Source: Maniola hyperantus
Taxonomy: Eukaryota > Arthropoda > Insecta > Lepidoptera > Nymphalidae
Assembly (NCBI RefSeq): GCF_902806685.2
Contig: NC_048553.1
Span: 806,001-870,000, forward strand
Length of the DNA stretch: 64,000 nt
Direction: 5' to 3'
Below, piece by piece: positions 1 through 11,100 of this stretch (position 1 is its first letter; each line of letters begins with the position of its first letter). The notes below the pieces were generated by a model. It worked only from the letters and a program-made list of their open reading frames with translations, made no database searches and was not told where the DNA came from. Both the position numbers and the translations under genes were made by a program.

Positions 1-1329
1 ATAGGTTTGAGAATAATAAGTGGAGCAATGCGGTCTACACCTATTAATTCAATGGAAGTAGAAACATGTATCCCTCCTTTGCCGGTGAGACGTGTTTATT
101 TGGCTGAAAAGTTTTGTTTGAAGCAACTATTCGCTAACTCTAACTTGGTAAACAAATTATTACTTCCACAGGATTTATTAAAAGTTACTGAAGCATCAAT
201 TGAAACTCTACAACCTACAGCGGAAGCACTTCTTTCCGGTAAAGGACCTACTATGTCAATGATTATGACTTATATGCATAGTATTGCTAGTAAGATAAAT
301 GTGAATGACGTTTGGCCTATGTATGATTGCCACTATGATGTAATAAACCTCGAAAATAGAATACACATCACTGATATTAAATCCAATTTAGACTTCCTAT
401 TGTTCATTGAAGAAAATTGTAAAAATCATTATAGGATATATTCGGATGGTTCTAAAAATGAGAACTTTGTAAGTTCTGCTTTTTATGATTCACAGTTAAA
501 AAAATGTAGATCATATAAATTAAACTCTGACTGCAGTGTGTTTACTGCTGAATGCGTTGCCCTGTTCAAGGCATTGGAATATATCAAAGAAGAATTAATG
601 TTTAAAATGAATAACTATGTTTTAATAACAGACTCGAAAAGTGTTCTTTTAGCTATAAATAATTTTAATTTTAGTAATTATAAATTAGTTTATATTATTT
701 TCCAAATTAAAAATGTACTACTTAATTTAAAACAAAGGGGAATTAATATAGAATTTGTTTGGGTACCCTCCCACAGAGGCATAACAGGAAATGAAGTGGT
801 TGATTCTGCTACAAGAAGAAGTAATTTTTATGAAGACTGTTCAAGTAGCATCAAAGTGCCATTTACGGATTTATGCAATACAATTAAAATAAGACAAAAG
901 AAATTGTGGAGTGAAGTGTGGGATGTGACTAATAAAAATAAAGGAAAATGGTATGCGGAAATTCAAAAGGAAATACCAATACAACCATGGTATTTCAAAA
1001 CAAAGTGTGAATCTAGAAAATTTACATCATTAATGAATAGACTGAGATTTGGTCACTGTCTGGTGCCAACACACCTGAATAAAATAAAAATACTAAACAG
1101 TAAAAAATGTAACTATTGTGAATATGAGGAGGCTGATGTTAATCATATGATACTCAAATGTCCAGCTTTTGGCATACAAAGACTTATATTAGCCAGTGAT
1201 CTAAACACTATAAATATGGAACAAAAACAAAAAATTGATTTTCCCCGCCATGTAAAGGACTTGTTGTGTAAAACGTCATATTTTAAGTCTATTTTTAATT
1301 ATATAAGTAATACTATAAATAAAGTGTAA
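1..1329 (+). CDS. LINE ORF2 C-terminus: end of reverse transcriptase, RNase H, zinc knuckle (partial)
   Basis: The frame is open at base 1, so no start codon should be assigned. The first ~45 residues carry the post-RT signature around 'RIISGAMRSTP' and 'PPLPVRR' seen in I/Jockey-type elements. RNase H follows at about residues 140-270, with the acidic set in 'YSDGSK', 'TAECVAL', 'ITDSKS' and the 'WVPSHRGITGNEVVD' segment. A C-x2-C...H...C knuckle ('CNYCEYEEADVNHMILKC') lies near the end. It would act in reverse transcription of its own RNA. Frame intact to TAA at 1327-1329. Confidence 0.88.
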   Translation: MGLRIISGAMRSTPINSMEVETCIPPLPVRRVYLAEKFCLKQLFANSNLVNKLLLPQDLLKVTEASIETLQPTAEALLSGKGPTMSMIMTYMHSIASKINVNDVWPMYDCHYDVINLENRIHITDIKSNLDFLLFIEENCKNHYRIYSDGSKNENFVSSAFYDSQLKKCRSYKLNSDCSVFTAECVALFKALEYIKEELMFKMNNYVLITDSKSVLLAINNFNFSNYKLVYIIFQIKNVLLNLKQRGINIEFVWVPSHRGITGNEVVDSATRRSNFYEDCSSSIKVPFTDLCNTIKIRQKKLWSEVWDVTNKNKGKWYAEIQKEIPIQPWYFKTKCESRKFTSLMNRLRFGHCLVPTHLNKIKILNSKKCNYCEYEEADVNHMILKCPAFGIQRLILASDLNTINMEQKQKIDFPRHVKDLLCKTSYFKSIFNYISNTINKV

Positions 1330-1488
1330 AAACGTTAGACTAATTAGTTATAAGCAATTTTGTATTTTTAGAATAATATTTAGTTATAAGCAATTTTGTA
1401 TTTTAGAATTTGTAAATTTTTGAAAGGCCTTAAAGGAGTGTTATCCAGGGCCGTAAAATAAATTAAAAAAAAAAAAAAAAAAAAAAAA
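1..1488 (+). mobile_element. 3' part of an RNase H-bearing LINE (I/R1-like), 5' end outside the window
   Basis: The element enters from the left edge and ends in an A-run of about 24 bases at 1465-1488, the usual 3' end of a target-primed LINE. Coding sequence runs to 1329, followed by about 135 bp of AT-rich 3' UTR with a short duplicated 'ttagttataagcaattttgta' type segment (1347 and 1380). The RNase H plus terminal zinc-knuckle arrangement fits I/R1/LOA-type LINEs; the exact clade is inferred. The reading frame has no internal stop, so the copy may be young. Confidence 0.85.
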
Positions 1489-1950
1489 TTATGGACTAAC
1501 GTACGCTGGTCGGTGATTTAAAATAATTTTTATAAGGCAGAGAATCACGGAAAATCAGCTTAAAAAACAATGACATGAAACTTGCAAGTGTTTTGATCCG
1601 TTTGTTATGAATTATTATGATGGTTATTTACAGTAGAACTAAAATAAATAAGTAATAAAACGTAGTGATAACATAGGTACTGAAATAAGCAGGTATGTAA
1701 GTGCACTTTTATCATACTAACTTTTCACAGCCCACTGCTTAACCGATTTTGATGCAAGGACAGTAGTAGTTAGTACAGGGATAGCGTACATCCCGGCGAT
1801 GGATAATAAATCATCCTTAATAATGTACTTACCTACTTATATTTAATCTATTTGTATTGGTTTCTGAGAAAACTGTAAGGAAGTAAAGTAGGTACTTAGT
1901 GCAAGTTTAAACTAAATATTTTATACCTATTTCAGATTTATCCAAGTGTG
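1489..1950. other. Spacer between LINE tail and the 1951 ORF; repeat scrap
   Basis: No gene seen. Bases about 1716-1805 are a decayed fragment of the common interspersed repeat also present at 15631-15850 (shared 'cttttcac.gccca', 'taaccgattttga', 'gtacag.gatagc'). A pyrimidine tract ending in 'ttatacctatttcag' at 1921-1935 looks like a splice acceptor 15 bp before the ATG at 1951, so a non-coding upstream exon is possible. Confidence 0.5.
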
Positions 1951-3438
1951 ATGGATTCCAAAAATCCACACCCACCGGAAATCAAAGAATGGAGTGACAT
2001 CAGATGTCTCAAGATAGCTTCACAAGACCAATTCCCGGCAGCTGTCAAAGACCTGAAGGTGCAGAGGAACATCATCAGCCGTTACCTTAATTTCTATTTG
2101 GGTGGAAAGATTCAAAAAGGGTTAAATGCTAGGGACCTTACACTAGCTGTGGTAGCCATTATGCCGATCTCCTCGAGCTCCGAAGAATTTATATGGCCTG
2201 AATCAGAATATGGTGAGAACGGTAACTTATTTTTTTTAACACCACATGACAAATTAAAGTATGATCTAAGTAAAGTGTTTGAGAAGAGGGCCGTTGAAAA
2301 GGATCCAGAAGATGACAACTCGAACGGTGAAGAGGTTGATAATCAAGCAGATACAGATGTAGATGCTTATATGAACAAAGAGGATATTACCAACAATAAT
2401 TCTGATACTGATCATGACTCAGAAAATGAAGAGGAAACTAGCTCTAATAAGGAAACTACACATGAAACCCATGACCAGAGAAATGGCACATCAACTAGCA
2501 GACCGTCTAGTTCTAAACCTGTACCGAGTATAACAGCTCTACAGTGGTACAGGCCGAAACGTCCTCCAATCAACGTCACACCCTCAGAGGAAACTACTTA
2601 TGGTCCAGTCGAAAATGCTAACTTCTGTACTGCATGTAACAGACTCCTTGAGGCATGGGACCACAATGTGACAGCCAGAATTTCTTTAAAATATTTCTTT
2701 GCGATGGCAGCTTTATTTGTAATGAGAGCCAAAGCGAAAACCTTTCATAACCTAACAAAGTATTTCTCTAAAAGAATTTTTAACAACTACTTTCTCAGAG
2801 AACTAAATCACTACACTCCTCCTCATAGAGGATTTTTGAAGAAAAGTTGGAAAGCCTTCCGGGAGACTGATACCAGGAATCAGGTAATGTTTGCGAAATT
2901 GGTGATAACTTCACTGATGCATCCTACAAGATTAAGTAACTTTGAAAAACAGAATATAATAAAATATGCTGTACTATCCCACATAGCTTATTTTGGAATG
3001 GGCATCATAAATATGTTGCAACAACTCGCTATTTTTACTGATTCTGAATTCAAAATTTTATTTAAATCATTATATTCAGAGGAGACGGCCGCTTCTTGGA
3101 ACAGAGTTAATGATTTCTTTAAAAAATATTTGAATAAGGAAGCTAAGCAATATACGATCCATTGGGCGGGTGTGATAGAGAGTGAGTCGGTAAAACAGTT
3201 GTCCTGCAGCAATAATTACGAGCTGGCCGTGGTGATTGCAGTATTTGTTGAGAAATTGACGAATAACTCAGGAGTATGGCAGTCAGCCTGGGTTGGCAAA
3301 GGAAGTCGCCTCGACAAGTGTAAACAGCTTGGATGCAAGTTGTACAATGATTATCAAGAACTAAGTAAAGAACAAACTCTTTTCAGTGATACTGAAATGT
3401 TACAAAAGATATTAGGAGGTATAATTAGTTCATTTTAA
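1951..3438 (+). CDS. Intact intronless ORF, 495 aa; possible endogenous mononegavirus nucleoprotein-like gene
   Basis: I do not recognise this protein with certainty. The first ATG is 1951; the GTG in front is not a plausible eukaryotic start. Three regions are visible: a compact N-terminal part (about 1-115), a long acidic Ser/Thr/Asn/Glu-rich linker (about 116-195), and a helix-rich C-terminal part (about 200-495) with a C-x2-C pair ('FCTACNR'), several hydrophobic helices, the segment 'GVWQSAWVGKG', and a terminus ending 'ILGGIISSF'. No signal peptide, membrane segment or enzyme motif is obvious. No RT, integrase or transposase motif is present. Size, lack of introns and an all-helical look with a disordered acidic insert recall nucleoproteins of nyami/borna/chu-type viruses that are endogenised in insects. 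That is a weak resemblance. The alternative is a lepidopteran gene or a mobile-element ORF. No stops or frameshifts. Confidence 0.4.
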   Translation: MDSKNPHPPEIKEWSDIRCLKIASQDQFPAAVKDLKVQRNIISRYLNFYLGGKIQKGLNARDLTLAVVAIMPISSSSEEFIWPESEYGENGNLFFLTPHDKLKYDLSKVFEKRAVEKDPEDDNSNGEEVDNQADTDVDAYMNKEDITNNNSDTDHDSENEEETSSNKETTHETHDQRNGTSTSRPSSSKPVPSITALQWYRPKRPPINVTPSEETTYGPVENANFCTACNRLLEAWDHNVTARISLKYFFAMAALFVMRAKAKTFHNLTKYFSKRIFNNYFLRELNHYTPPHRGFLKKSWKAFRETDTRNQVMFAKLVITSLMHPTRLSNFEKQNIIKYAVLSHIAYFGMGIINMLQQLAIFTDSEFKILFKSLYSEETAASWNRVNDFFKKYLNKEAKQYTIHWAGVIESESVKQLSCSNNYELAVVIAVFVEKLTNNSGVWQSAWVGKGSRLDKCKQLGCKLYNDYQELSKEQTLFSDTEMLQKILGGIISSF

Positions 3439-4028
3439 TTTAATCTTTTCAGAATCTGTCATGTATTTTTCACCTAACAAAGTGTTTTATGCATAGAAAT
3501 TAGACTTCCTAATTAATCTTCATGCTAAAATAGGGAAATGGAACTTTTATGGTGCAACTTTCACCGTCCGATCTGCCCGTCTGTCTGTCTGTCACATTCG
3601 ATTATTTTAGTAACTATCGAAAGTTAAATTTACAAACGATATTAGGACGTAAAATAAGATTATTTTAATTAAATCTTTTCAGTATAAGTCCCGCAAATTG
3701 CTATTGCACTGGAACCATGTCTCATTAACATCGAAATGACGTCATTTTGACGTCAGTCGAAATAAATATATATACCATTAGCTCGAAACTGCAGTCTAGT
3801 GCTGACGTCACTAAATTAGCAGCCACGCGCATTAGCAATTTGCGGGACTACATGTCATGTATTTTTCACCTAACAAAGTGTTTTATTCATAGAAATGAGA
3901 CTTTCTAACTAATCTTCAGGGTTCCGTACTAAAATGGTAAAATGGAACTTTTATGGTGCAACTTTCACTGTCCGATCTGTCCGTCTGTCTGTTACATTCG
4001 ATTATTTCAGTAACTATCGACATCTAAA
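3401..4028 (+). repeat. ~230-bp tandem duplication covering the 3' end of the 1951 ORF; second copy split by a MITE
   Basis: Copy A is 3401-3630. Copy B is 3631-3686 plus 3850-4028. The start of both reads 'acaaa.gatattagga.gta' and both carry 'ttaa.t.aaatcttttcag'. Both continue with 'gtcatgtatttttcacctaac', 'ggaacttttatggtgcaac' and 'ttagtaactatcga'. Copy A includes the last ~38 coding bases and stop codon of the upstream ORF. Copy B has substitutions and a 163-bp insertion (3687-3849). Confidence 0.8.
3687..3849 (-). mobile_element. MITE family 1 (TIR AGTCCCGCAAATTGC), copy 1
   Basis: Begins 'agtcccgcaaattgc' and ends 'gcaatttgcgggact', about 163 bp. The interior carries paired CRE-like 'tgacgtca' motifs ('atgacgtcattttgacgtca', 'gctgacgtcac'). 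Homologous copies at 14641-14803 and 49963-50123 lie in the opposite orientation. No transposase. The target-site duplication is unclear. Confidence 0.75.
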
Positions 4029-4166
4029 GCTATCGACATGACAACATCATAATTAAGAAAGGTCTTTAGTCTTTACTTGATTCTAGGTTTTCTTGACAGA
4101 AGACATGACGGACAGACGGACATACAGACAAGACAACAAAGGGTCCCCTTTGAGGTACGGAACCCT
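3918..4166. repeat. Repeat with 12-bp perfect terminal inverted repeats AGGGTTCCGTAC
   Basis: The left end 'agggttccgtac' (3918-3929) is mirrored exactly by 'gtacggaaccct' (4155-4166). The same end motif with downstream 'aaaaacgga' and a 'gtctgtctgtctg' stretch occurs at 10998, 24114, 50889 and 54772, so this is a dispersed family. Its left part overlaps copy B of the local tandem duplication. Confidence 0.6.
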
Positions 4167-5080
4167 AAAAACATCGTAAATGTGTAGGTATATACGGTGT
4201 TTTGTATAGTGTTTAGAGACCTGGCCTAATGGTTCCAAAGAAATAATTAATTTTTGACATATTATGGACTAAGAGCCAGCGCGTGCCAAACCTTCGTTAT
4301 TTTATAAAAACTGAAAGTTTGTCTGCGTATTGTCCCCAACACTGTGAGGAACGTCTGTTTGAATCATGGTGGCTTTGGGAGATAACAGGTAATACAGGTG
4401 TAAAAAAGTCTTACGTCAAAGTATAAAATGTAATAAGTTGGGTTGTTGCTGATGAAGATGCTGATGATTACGAGGTTGAATTCTCTGTGTGACACGGAAC
4501 CAAGAATAGAATAGAAAAGAATAAATTTTATTGCATTAACTGTGTAGGTACATTAGGTGTTATACTTGTTATAAAGTTCTAACAGTTTGCCACTTTGTGG
4601 CGTGCAATACTAGTTACAATATTTTTTAAATATTACAATTTTTAACTATTTTGTTTACTAAACTAAAAAACACTAGGTATCTACTTACAAGCTGCTTTAT
4701 AAAACGATTCATACGCATTACAGTACGCGCCCGAAAGTAATGTACATCGGCTCTTTCACTCATACCAGACCCATATGACGTTTTGTCGGTCTCAATGACA
4801 GTGACAGTGCTCTACAAATTTGCTATCTTCTTCTAAAGGTCGATGTTCGTCGGTGCTCTGTAAATTATTATGTTTATACGATCTTTACTCATGTGTTCAT
4901 ACTTTATCGTTCAAGGTTCACGTAAATAAAATCCTTCCCAGGCACCGGCGTGCGCCGCCGCGCCGCGTTTCCCTCCAGTGTAGGTACTCAACACATACCT
5001 ATAGGTAACTATATTGTATCGCGCTAGTATCGGCTTCTATCGCATTGCGGACGGTTGTTTTCGTGTCAAAAAGATTTGTT
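4167..5080. other. Gap before AMPD exon 1a: LINE-tail-like sequence, then likely promoter/5' UTR
   Basis: Bases ~4505-4625 ('aataaattttattgca...gccactttgtggcgtgca') resemble an inverted LINE 3' end common in moths (recognition only). 4782-4845 is a diverged copy of a short repeat also at 22219-22296 (opposite strand). From ~4930 the sequence becomes locally GC-rich ('ccggcgtgcgccgccgcgcc'), which may mark the promoter of the first AMPD transcript. 5009-5080 would be 5' UTR. No TATA box stands out. Confidence 0.4.
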
Positions 5081-5189
5081 ATGGCCGCCGGTTTTGTAGG
5101 ATCAACCAAGAGTTTCCCGTTTTCCTTCGACATGGATGTTGAGGAGGAGGAGCCGGAAAGGGACACTCCACATCTCAACAAGAGAATAG
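5081..5189 (+). CDS. AMPD2: AMPD alternative first coding exon 1a
   Basis: ATG at 5081 sits in good context ('gttatggcc'). It encodes 36 codons plus one base, begins MAAGFVGSTKSFPF and includes an acidic run 'DVEEEEPERD'. It ends at donor 'gttagt' (5190) in phase 1, matching the exon 2 acceptor at 23520. The N-terminus of AMPDs is regulatory and variable, so the exon is supported by phase and composition, not family conservation. Confidence 0.75.
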
Positions 5190-8100
5190 GTTAGTATTGT
5201 ATTTGCTTTCTTGTGTTTGAGTTGGGTAGTTAATGGTTATCATCATAACATTGTAGTTAGGTAGGTACCTAACTATTTATGTTAGATAGCCATAAGTAAG
5301 TTATACTTAGTAGTTAGTTAGTTAGTTTGTGTCCTAATTCTTTGACTAGGCTGTTTTAAAAAAAAAATACAGGATGCAGTCTAGTAAACATATCGGAATA
5401 AATTACATCTAGGACTAGTTTCAAGTTAGGTACTCGGTAGCTGAAGTATAATTTTTAAAATCTTTCTATTTTCTTTCATTTTTTCGTGCTGTTTCCTCAC
5501 AAATTAAAGTATAGGTAAGTAACTAAACCAAACGAAAAAATTGTTGTTAGAGTACGCGGCAGGTCGAGATGGCAATCGGGGTGTGAGGCGGGAGGATGCC
5601 CCGCACATCCGCACGTCAGCCGCGCTATGCCGCTCCGTGTTAGCGCGAGGGGTGTGCGGGGCGATTGCCGACCTGTCGCGTACTATATGGACCTAGGTAT
5701 CTTACCAAGTATCTTGATTTAACTGTCCTAGGTATCCCAATCAGTGCCGATAATTTTCGGTCTTTTACCTTTGAAACGTAGGTAGGTATTAGACCTATTG
5801 GAATATTCCTGAAGTAAGCCGTAGTAGGGCTCACTTTCCTCCCCAGTCCCCCTCATGTTTTTTTTAAATTAAAATCATCGGAAATCCTCCGATTTGTGTC
5901 AGTTCTTTTTTGGGTATTACATTTTGTTAGTCTCTTACATTATTTATTTACAGTATCAGTCCCCTCATGTTATCTTCTTTTATATATAAAATTCAAAGTC
6001 CTGACTGACTGACTGACGGACTTATATAATATCAACGCACAGCCTAAACTGTTGGTCCTAGAGACATGAAATTTAGAGGGTAGGTATGTTATTTGTAAAG
6101 AGTAGTTGAAAGGATTTTTCGAAATTCCACCCCTAAGTGAGTTAAATGAGGGATGGAAGTTTGTATGAAAGTCCGTCATTTTTCAAGTTATTTGCATGAA
6201 AATTAGTATTTGGGGTTTCTTTCACATATGAAGAAAAACGTGTTTCAGGATTTTTGGAAATTCAACCTCCACCTCGATTATCTAAATTCCACCTGAGTGA
6301 AGCCGGAGCGGGTCAGCTAGTTTTGTATAAGCCGACTATCTATGAAAGGTTACGTCCGCGAACTGAAAGGGGGGTCAGAAATAGCGTTTCCTCTCAATCG
6401 GGTAATAGAGATCGATATCCCGGCCTGTGAGAACAGCTGACCATAAATAATACATACGAAACTATACAAAAAAAATACCTAGATTATAGCTAGGTATACG
6501 AAACAAAACTGATTTTTAAAACTGACGACCTTAAGAAGGTAGCGGGAAGGCAGAGGATCGTGTGTGGTGGCGCGCTCTTGGGAAGGCCTATGTCCAGCAG
6601 TAGACGCAAACAGGCTGATTGATTGATTGATTGATTGATTGATACGAAACAAACAGGATAGATGATGAATGCAGGACAAATCAATCAATCAATCATCATC
6701 AATACTTATAATAAAACTGTAACAGGTCAAATTCTGTACATTGAAGATATTTTGAAAATTTTTTTTCGAGGGCACTATAATCGATACTGAACCCAAAACT
6801 GTAATTTTTTTCATTTTTGTCTGTCTGTCTGTCTATCTGTCTGTCTGTCTGTCTGTCTGTCTGTATCAAGGCCGCGCATCACGCTGAAACTACTGAATGG
6901 ATTCCAATGAAACTTGGTACGATTTGAGGTCATACTATGAGGAAGAATATAGGATACTTTTTATCCCGAAATTCAGCATGGTTCCCGTAGGAGAGGTGAC
7001 GGACGTTAAAATGTATACTGAGTTGTAATTCATTAACGCGTAGTCCGATTTCATTCATTCTTTTTTGTTAGAAAGGGGATATTTTAAAGATTGTAGGTAC
7101 CAAGCAACGACAACAATCCCGAAAAATCAAAGAGTTCCCACGGGATTTTAAAAAACGTAAATCCACGCGGACGAAGTCGCAGGAATCAGCTAGTAAAACA
7201 TAAATCTTGTTTCTTCTATATTATAAAAAAATACCTAGTGAAGGTACCTACCTAGATCCTACTTACTAACGTTATCATTTCTATTAATATCTGATAAGCT
7301 GATAAAATATTATAATTTACACCTGTCTGATAAAAATTGTTTTAATAGTTACTTACTTAGATAACTTTTTGTACCGCTGAGAAATGCGTTTACTTAAAAA
7401 TTATTAGCCATGGGGTGGGATGATCCTGTAGGGTTTCTCTTTTTCTCTGGAGATTCGGAACTCTAAAACGTTGCCTATTATAGGTACCTACAAAGACGCT
7501 ATAATCGAGCGTAAACAAACTCAAATTCTCACGGCATGATTCCACCGTGCCGTCGTGACATGACAAAATAGCCAATAGGACGTAGAACTTTCATTGTTCT
7601 GAACACAAGTCTGAAACAGTGTTTATATTTACGACGACCGCTGCCCGCGCGCAGTTCGCCTCTAAACACTACTGAAACAACGTCTTATAATCTTCAGAAC
7701 AAGAAACAATCATTGTGTTATCTGTGAAAGTGCTGAAAAATCACCTACATATACAGTTTATGACCGTGATTTGTGAGTTTTCAATGCAAGTTCTCGCGAT
7801 TAAATTCTTATTGAAATGCCGTCTCCTATCGGAGGATGGCAAATGGCAATCATTAGAGCTATCTGCACCTTGGATACTGCTGCTCGGAAAAGAGATCGGG
7901 TACTCTTCCCGTACCATTGGCGTAAATTCTTTAGCCACGATGTTCTTCTACGGCCTGGTGGTCTTCTGCCGGCTATTTTCGCCTGAATAATGACCTGAAG
8001 GAGGTCGTATTTGTTATTTCTCATAATGTGGCCGTTTAATTTGGTAGCGTGTATGTACTAATGTAACCTGCACAGTTGTTAGCGGTTCATCATAATTATT

Positions 8101-11100
8101 TGTTGACTGAAATAATTCCCGCTATGTCATACATTCAGTTGCAGTGAGCTACGGTAGATAGGTACTCGTATTACGTCATCTCACGTCGTTATCAGATGTT
8201 GCGCGGAGTTACTAATTACGCCTATAAACTATAAATCCTGTAATAGTTGTGTATATTGCGTGCCGATGACAGAAATAGTTGAAAGTTATGTTTATAGTTT
8301 TAAATACATATCAAAAATTGCGTAACCGGCAGGAATCGAACCTGCATCTTCTGGGTTCGCGCCCGATGCCTTGACCAACTCGGCCTTGAAGTGTAGGTAA
8401 AACACTAAAAGATTATAAAAAATATGTTTATAGTGCTACACATCATCATCATCATCATCATCATCATCGTCATCGGCAAACTTCGCACACCTTTGAGAGC
8501 ATTACGGAGAACTCTTAGACATGCAGGTTTTCCTCACGATGTTTTTAATTGCATAAAACGCACATACCTGCTTAACTCCGAAAAGTTAAGAGTTGTCCTG
8601 CCTGGTGCAGTGGTAAGCGCTGTGGTCTTGTTAGTGGGAGGTCCCAGGTTCGATTCCCGGCACGGGTTTGAAATTTTATAATTTCTAAATAGGTATGCAA
8701 TATTCGCATACAGATAGCTATTATTGGGTACATAGACATCGCGAAGACAGGATTTTTGAAAATTCAACTCTTTAGGGGTTAAAATAGGGGTTTCTTTGAA
8801 CAGTACACGCGGACGAAGTCGTGGGCATAAGCTCTCTATTACCTACTAGATGATACCTGCGACTTCGTCCGCGTGGATTCATCGAATCCATCGAAGCAAA
8901 AGCCAAGACCGCCGCAAAAAAACTCGGCATCCTTAACAAGGTCAAGTACTTCACGTCGCGCCAACTGATTACTTTGTATCAAGCACAAGTAAGGTCCTGC
9001 ATGGAGTACTGCAGTCACCTTTATGATGGCTCCGCTAAGTACCAACTAGCGGCTCTGGACGCCGTTGATCGTCGAGCTAGGAGACTCATCACTCATTGGA
9101 GAAGACTCTCCGTTACTGGCGAAACCTCAAAGTCTTGATCACCGCCGCAAGGTTACCGGCTTATCAGTGTTTTATAGGATATATTTCGGAGAGTGTGCTC
9201 AGGAACTTTTCGATCTTGTCCCCCCTTCACCATTTTACCACCGAACCGCAAGACGTCGGGCGAGTTTCCATCCTTATGTCGTCGACATCCCATCTACACG
9301 CACGAAACGTTTTGCGTCATCATTCCTCATACGCATGGCTAAGGTTTGGAATACTCTTCCACGATATGTGTTTCCTACCAATTACAACCCGGGTATCTTT
9401 AAAACAAGAGTGAATAGGCATCTTCTAGGTAAACGCGTCACATCTTAGGCCGCATCATCACTTTCCATCAGGTGTGATTGCGGTCAAGCGTTTGCCTATA
9501 ATGAATAAAAAAAAAAAAAGGATTTAGGTTTTTAAAAATCATGTGGGATCTCCTCATTTTTCCGGTATGAAAAGTAGCCTATGTCTAATACTACCATAGA
9601 CATACATATTATAGTTAGCATACCCCAGAGGGCCTAACATGCGCCCCGCGAAAAAAATTTGTCTACGCATTATCTCGTGTTTCTTCATACAAATAAGACG
9701 AGTAAATGCGTAGACAAAATTTTATCGTGGTGCGCATGTTAGCCTAACAGGATGCTAACTATCTCTGTACCAAATTTCGTCAAAATCGGTTGAACGGTTG
9801 AGCCATGAAAAACTAGCAGACAGACAGACACACTTTGGCATTTATAATATTAGTATGGATAGGTCTTTGACTCTTGAGCTGCGTAGTGCAGGCGTGCGTA
9901 TGTGTTGGCAGCCACTATCGCTGAAAATACTTCCACATGTACATAGGTGATTTATGTCAGCGCATACCTACTTACGTCTTACCTTGTGCCTGTTCACATC
10001 TGAAGAAACAGTAAAACAACATCGAAGTAGGTAAATAATTTTGCACTGCTGGGTTTTGATGGGTGGGTTGTCGTTGTCGTCAACCGATAGAGTCCACTGT
10101 TGGTTAGGTAAGTTACGGGCTGACCGCCTGAATCAAAGCGACCGACTCCCTGACGTCCGTGACCGTCCGTTCTGCTGAGCGTTTTATGCCACCCACCTCG
10201 TAGAGGTCTTCAAACGCTGCGGTTTCCAGTGCGAGGGAAGCACAGCGTTCTAGCGCCTTGGGAAGACAACCATGTTCTATCGGTTCTTAGAAGTTAGAGA
10301 GCTATGTGCCCTGCGCATTACCACTTCAACTTCGCCACACATTGGCCTTATGTCATTCACTCTGGTTCTTCTACGGATCCCCTAATTTCTGATTTGATGC
10401 CTCTGTAGAGAAACTCCGAGCATATTTATTACTATTGATCTCTATTCTATGTGGCTGTTAAAAATAGACATGTTCAAAATGTAATTTTTTCAAAGACTAG
10501 CTGATGCCACCGACTTCGTACGCTTGGTTTTAGGTTTTTAAAAATCCCGTGGGAACTCTTTGACTTACCAGGATAAAAAGTAGCCTATGTCACTCTCCAT
10601 TTCTTTGACTATACCCATGCGAAAAATCACGTCGATCCGTTGCTCCGTTGCGACGTGATTGAAAGACAAACCAACAAACTCACTTTCGCATTTATAATAG
10701 GGGTAGTGATGACCCTAAAATATAGAGAAGAAATAAGAAATTTTACTTAAGTTTAAAATACCATTAGATATTTATCATAATCTCTCTGTCAGAGACAAAT
10801 TAATAGTTTTCCGATGCTTCATAATCAACCCGGGTGGCAGTTGGCAACGTTTCGGCTTCGAGTGCTAGACATCAACAGATCGAGATTAATCATGAATAAC
10901 TACGATCTATAGCGTTTCATCCGGTATAAGCCATTGAACACAACGGCATACTTACTAAAAAAAAGCGGCTAAGTGCGAGTCAGGCTCGCGCACCGAGGGT
11001 TCCGTACTACAGTCGTATTTTTTCGACATTTTGCACGATAGCTTAAAAAGTACGATGCATAAAAATAAATAAAAATCTGTTTTTCATATGGATACCCAAC

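Larger units (their letters stand above)
8850..9860. repeat. CTAG-type interspersed repeat split by a LINE fragment and a MITE
   Basis: Pieces: 8850-8879 ('cgacttcgtccgcgtggatt'), 9519-9613 ('ggatttaggtttttaaaaatc' onward) and 9760-9860 ('tatctctgtaccaaatttcg' to 'tttataatattagtatggat'). Together they match the body order of the unbroken relative at 15631-15850 read in reverse. The two interruptions are 8880-9518 (LINE) and 9614-9759 (MITE). Confidence 0.75.

Noticed and set aside
1948..1950. GTG as start of the orphan ORF
   Set aside because: Non-AUG starts are unlikely in an insect nuclear gene and ATG follows immediately at 1951.
6820..6864. CRISPR-like or satellite array at (GTCT)n
   Set aside because: Simple 4-bp microsatellite inside an interspersed repeat; no spacers.
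7715..7990. 91-codon + strand frame as a further AMPD first exon
   Set aside because: It overlaps the antisense LINE fragment at 7795-8048 and has no donor in phase 1 at its end.
9065..9448. 127-codon frame as an independent gene
   Set aside because: It is the C-terminal frame of the truncated LINE at 8880-9518, after a frameshift.
10130..10440. Possible rRNA or gene fragment ('cctcgtagaggtcttcaaac' area)
   Set aside because: Locally GC-richer and repeat-like, but I could not match it to rRNA or to a protein; left unassigned.
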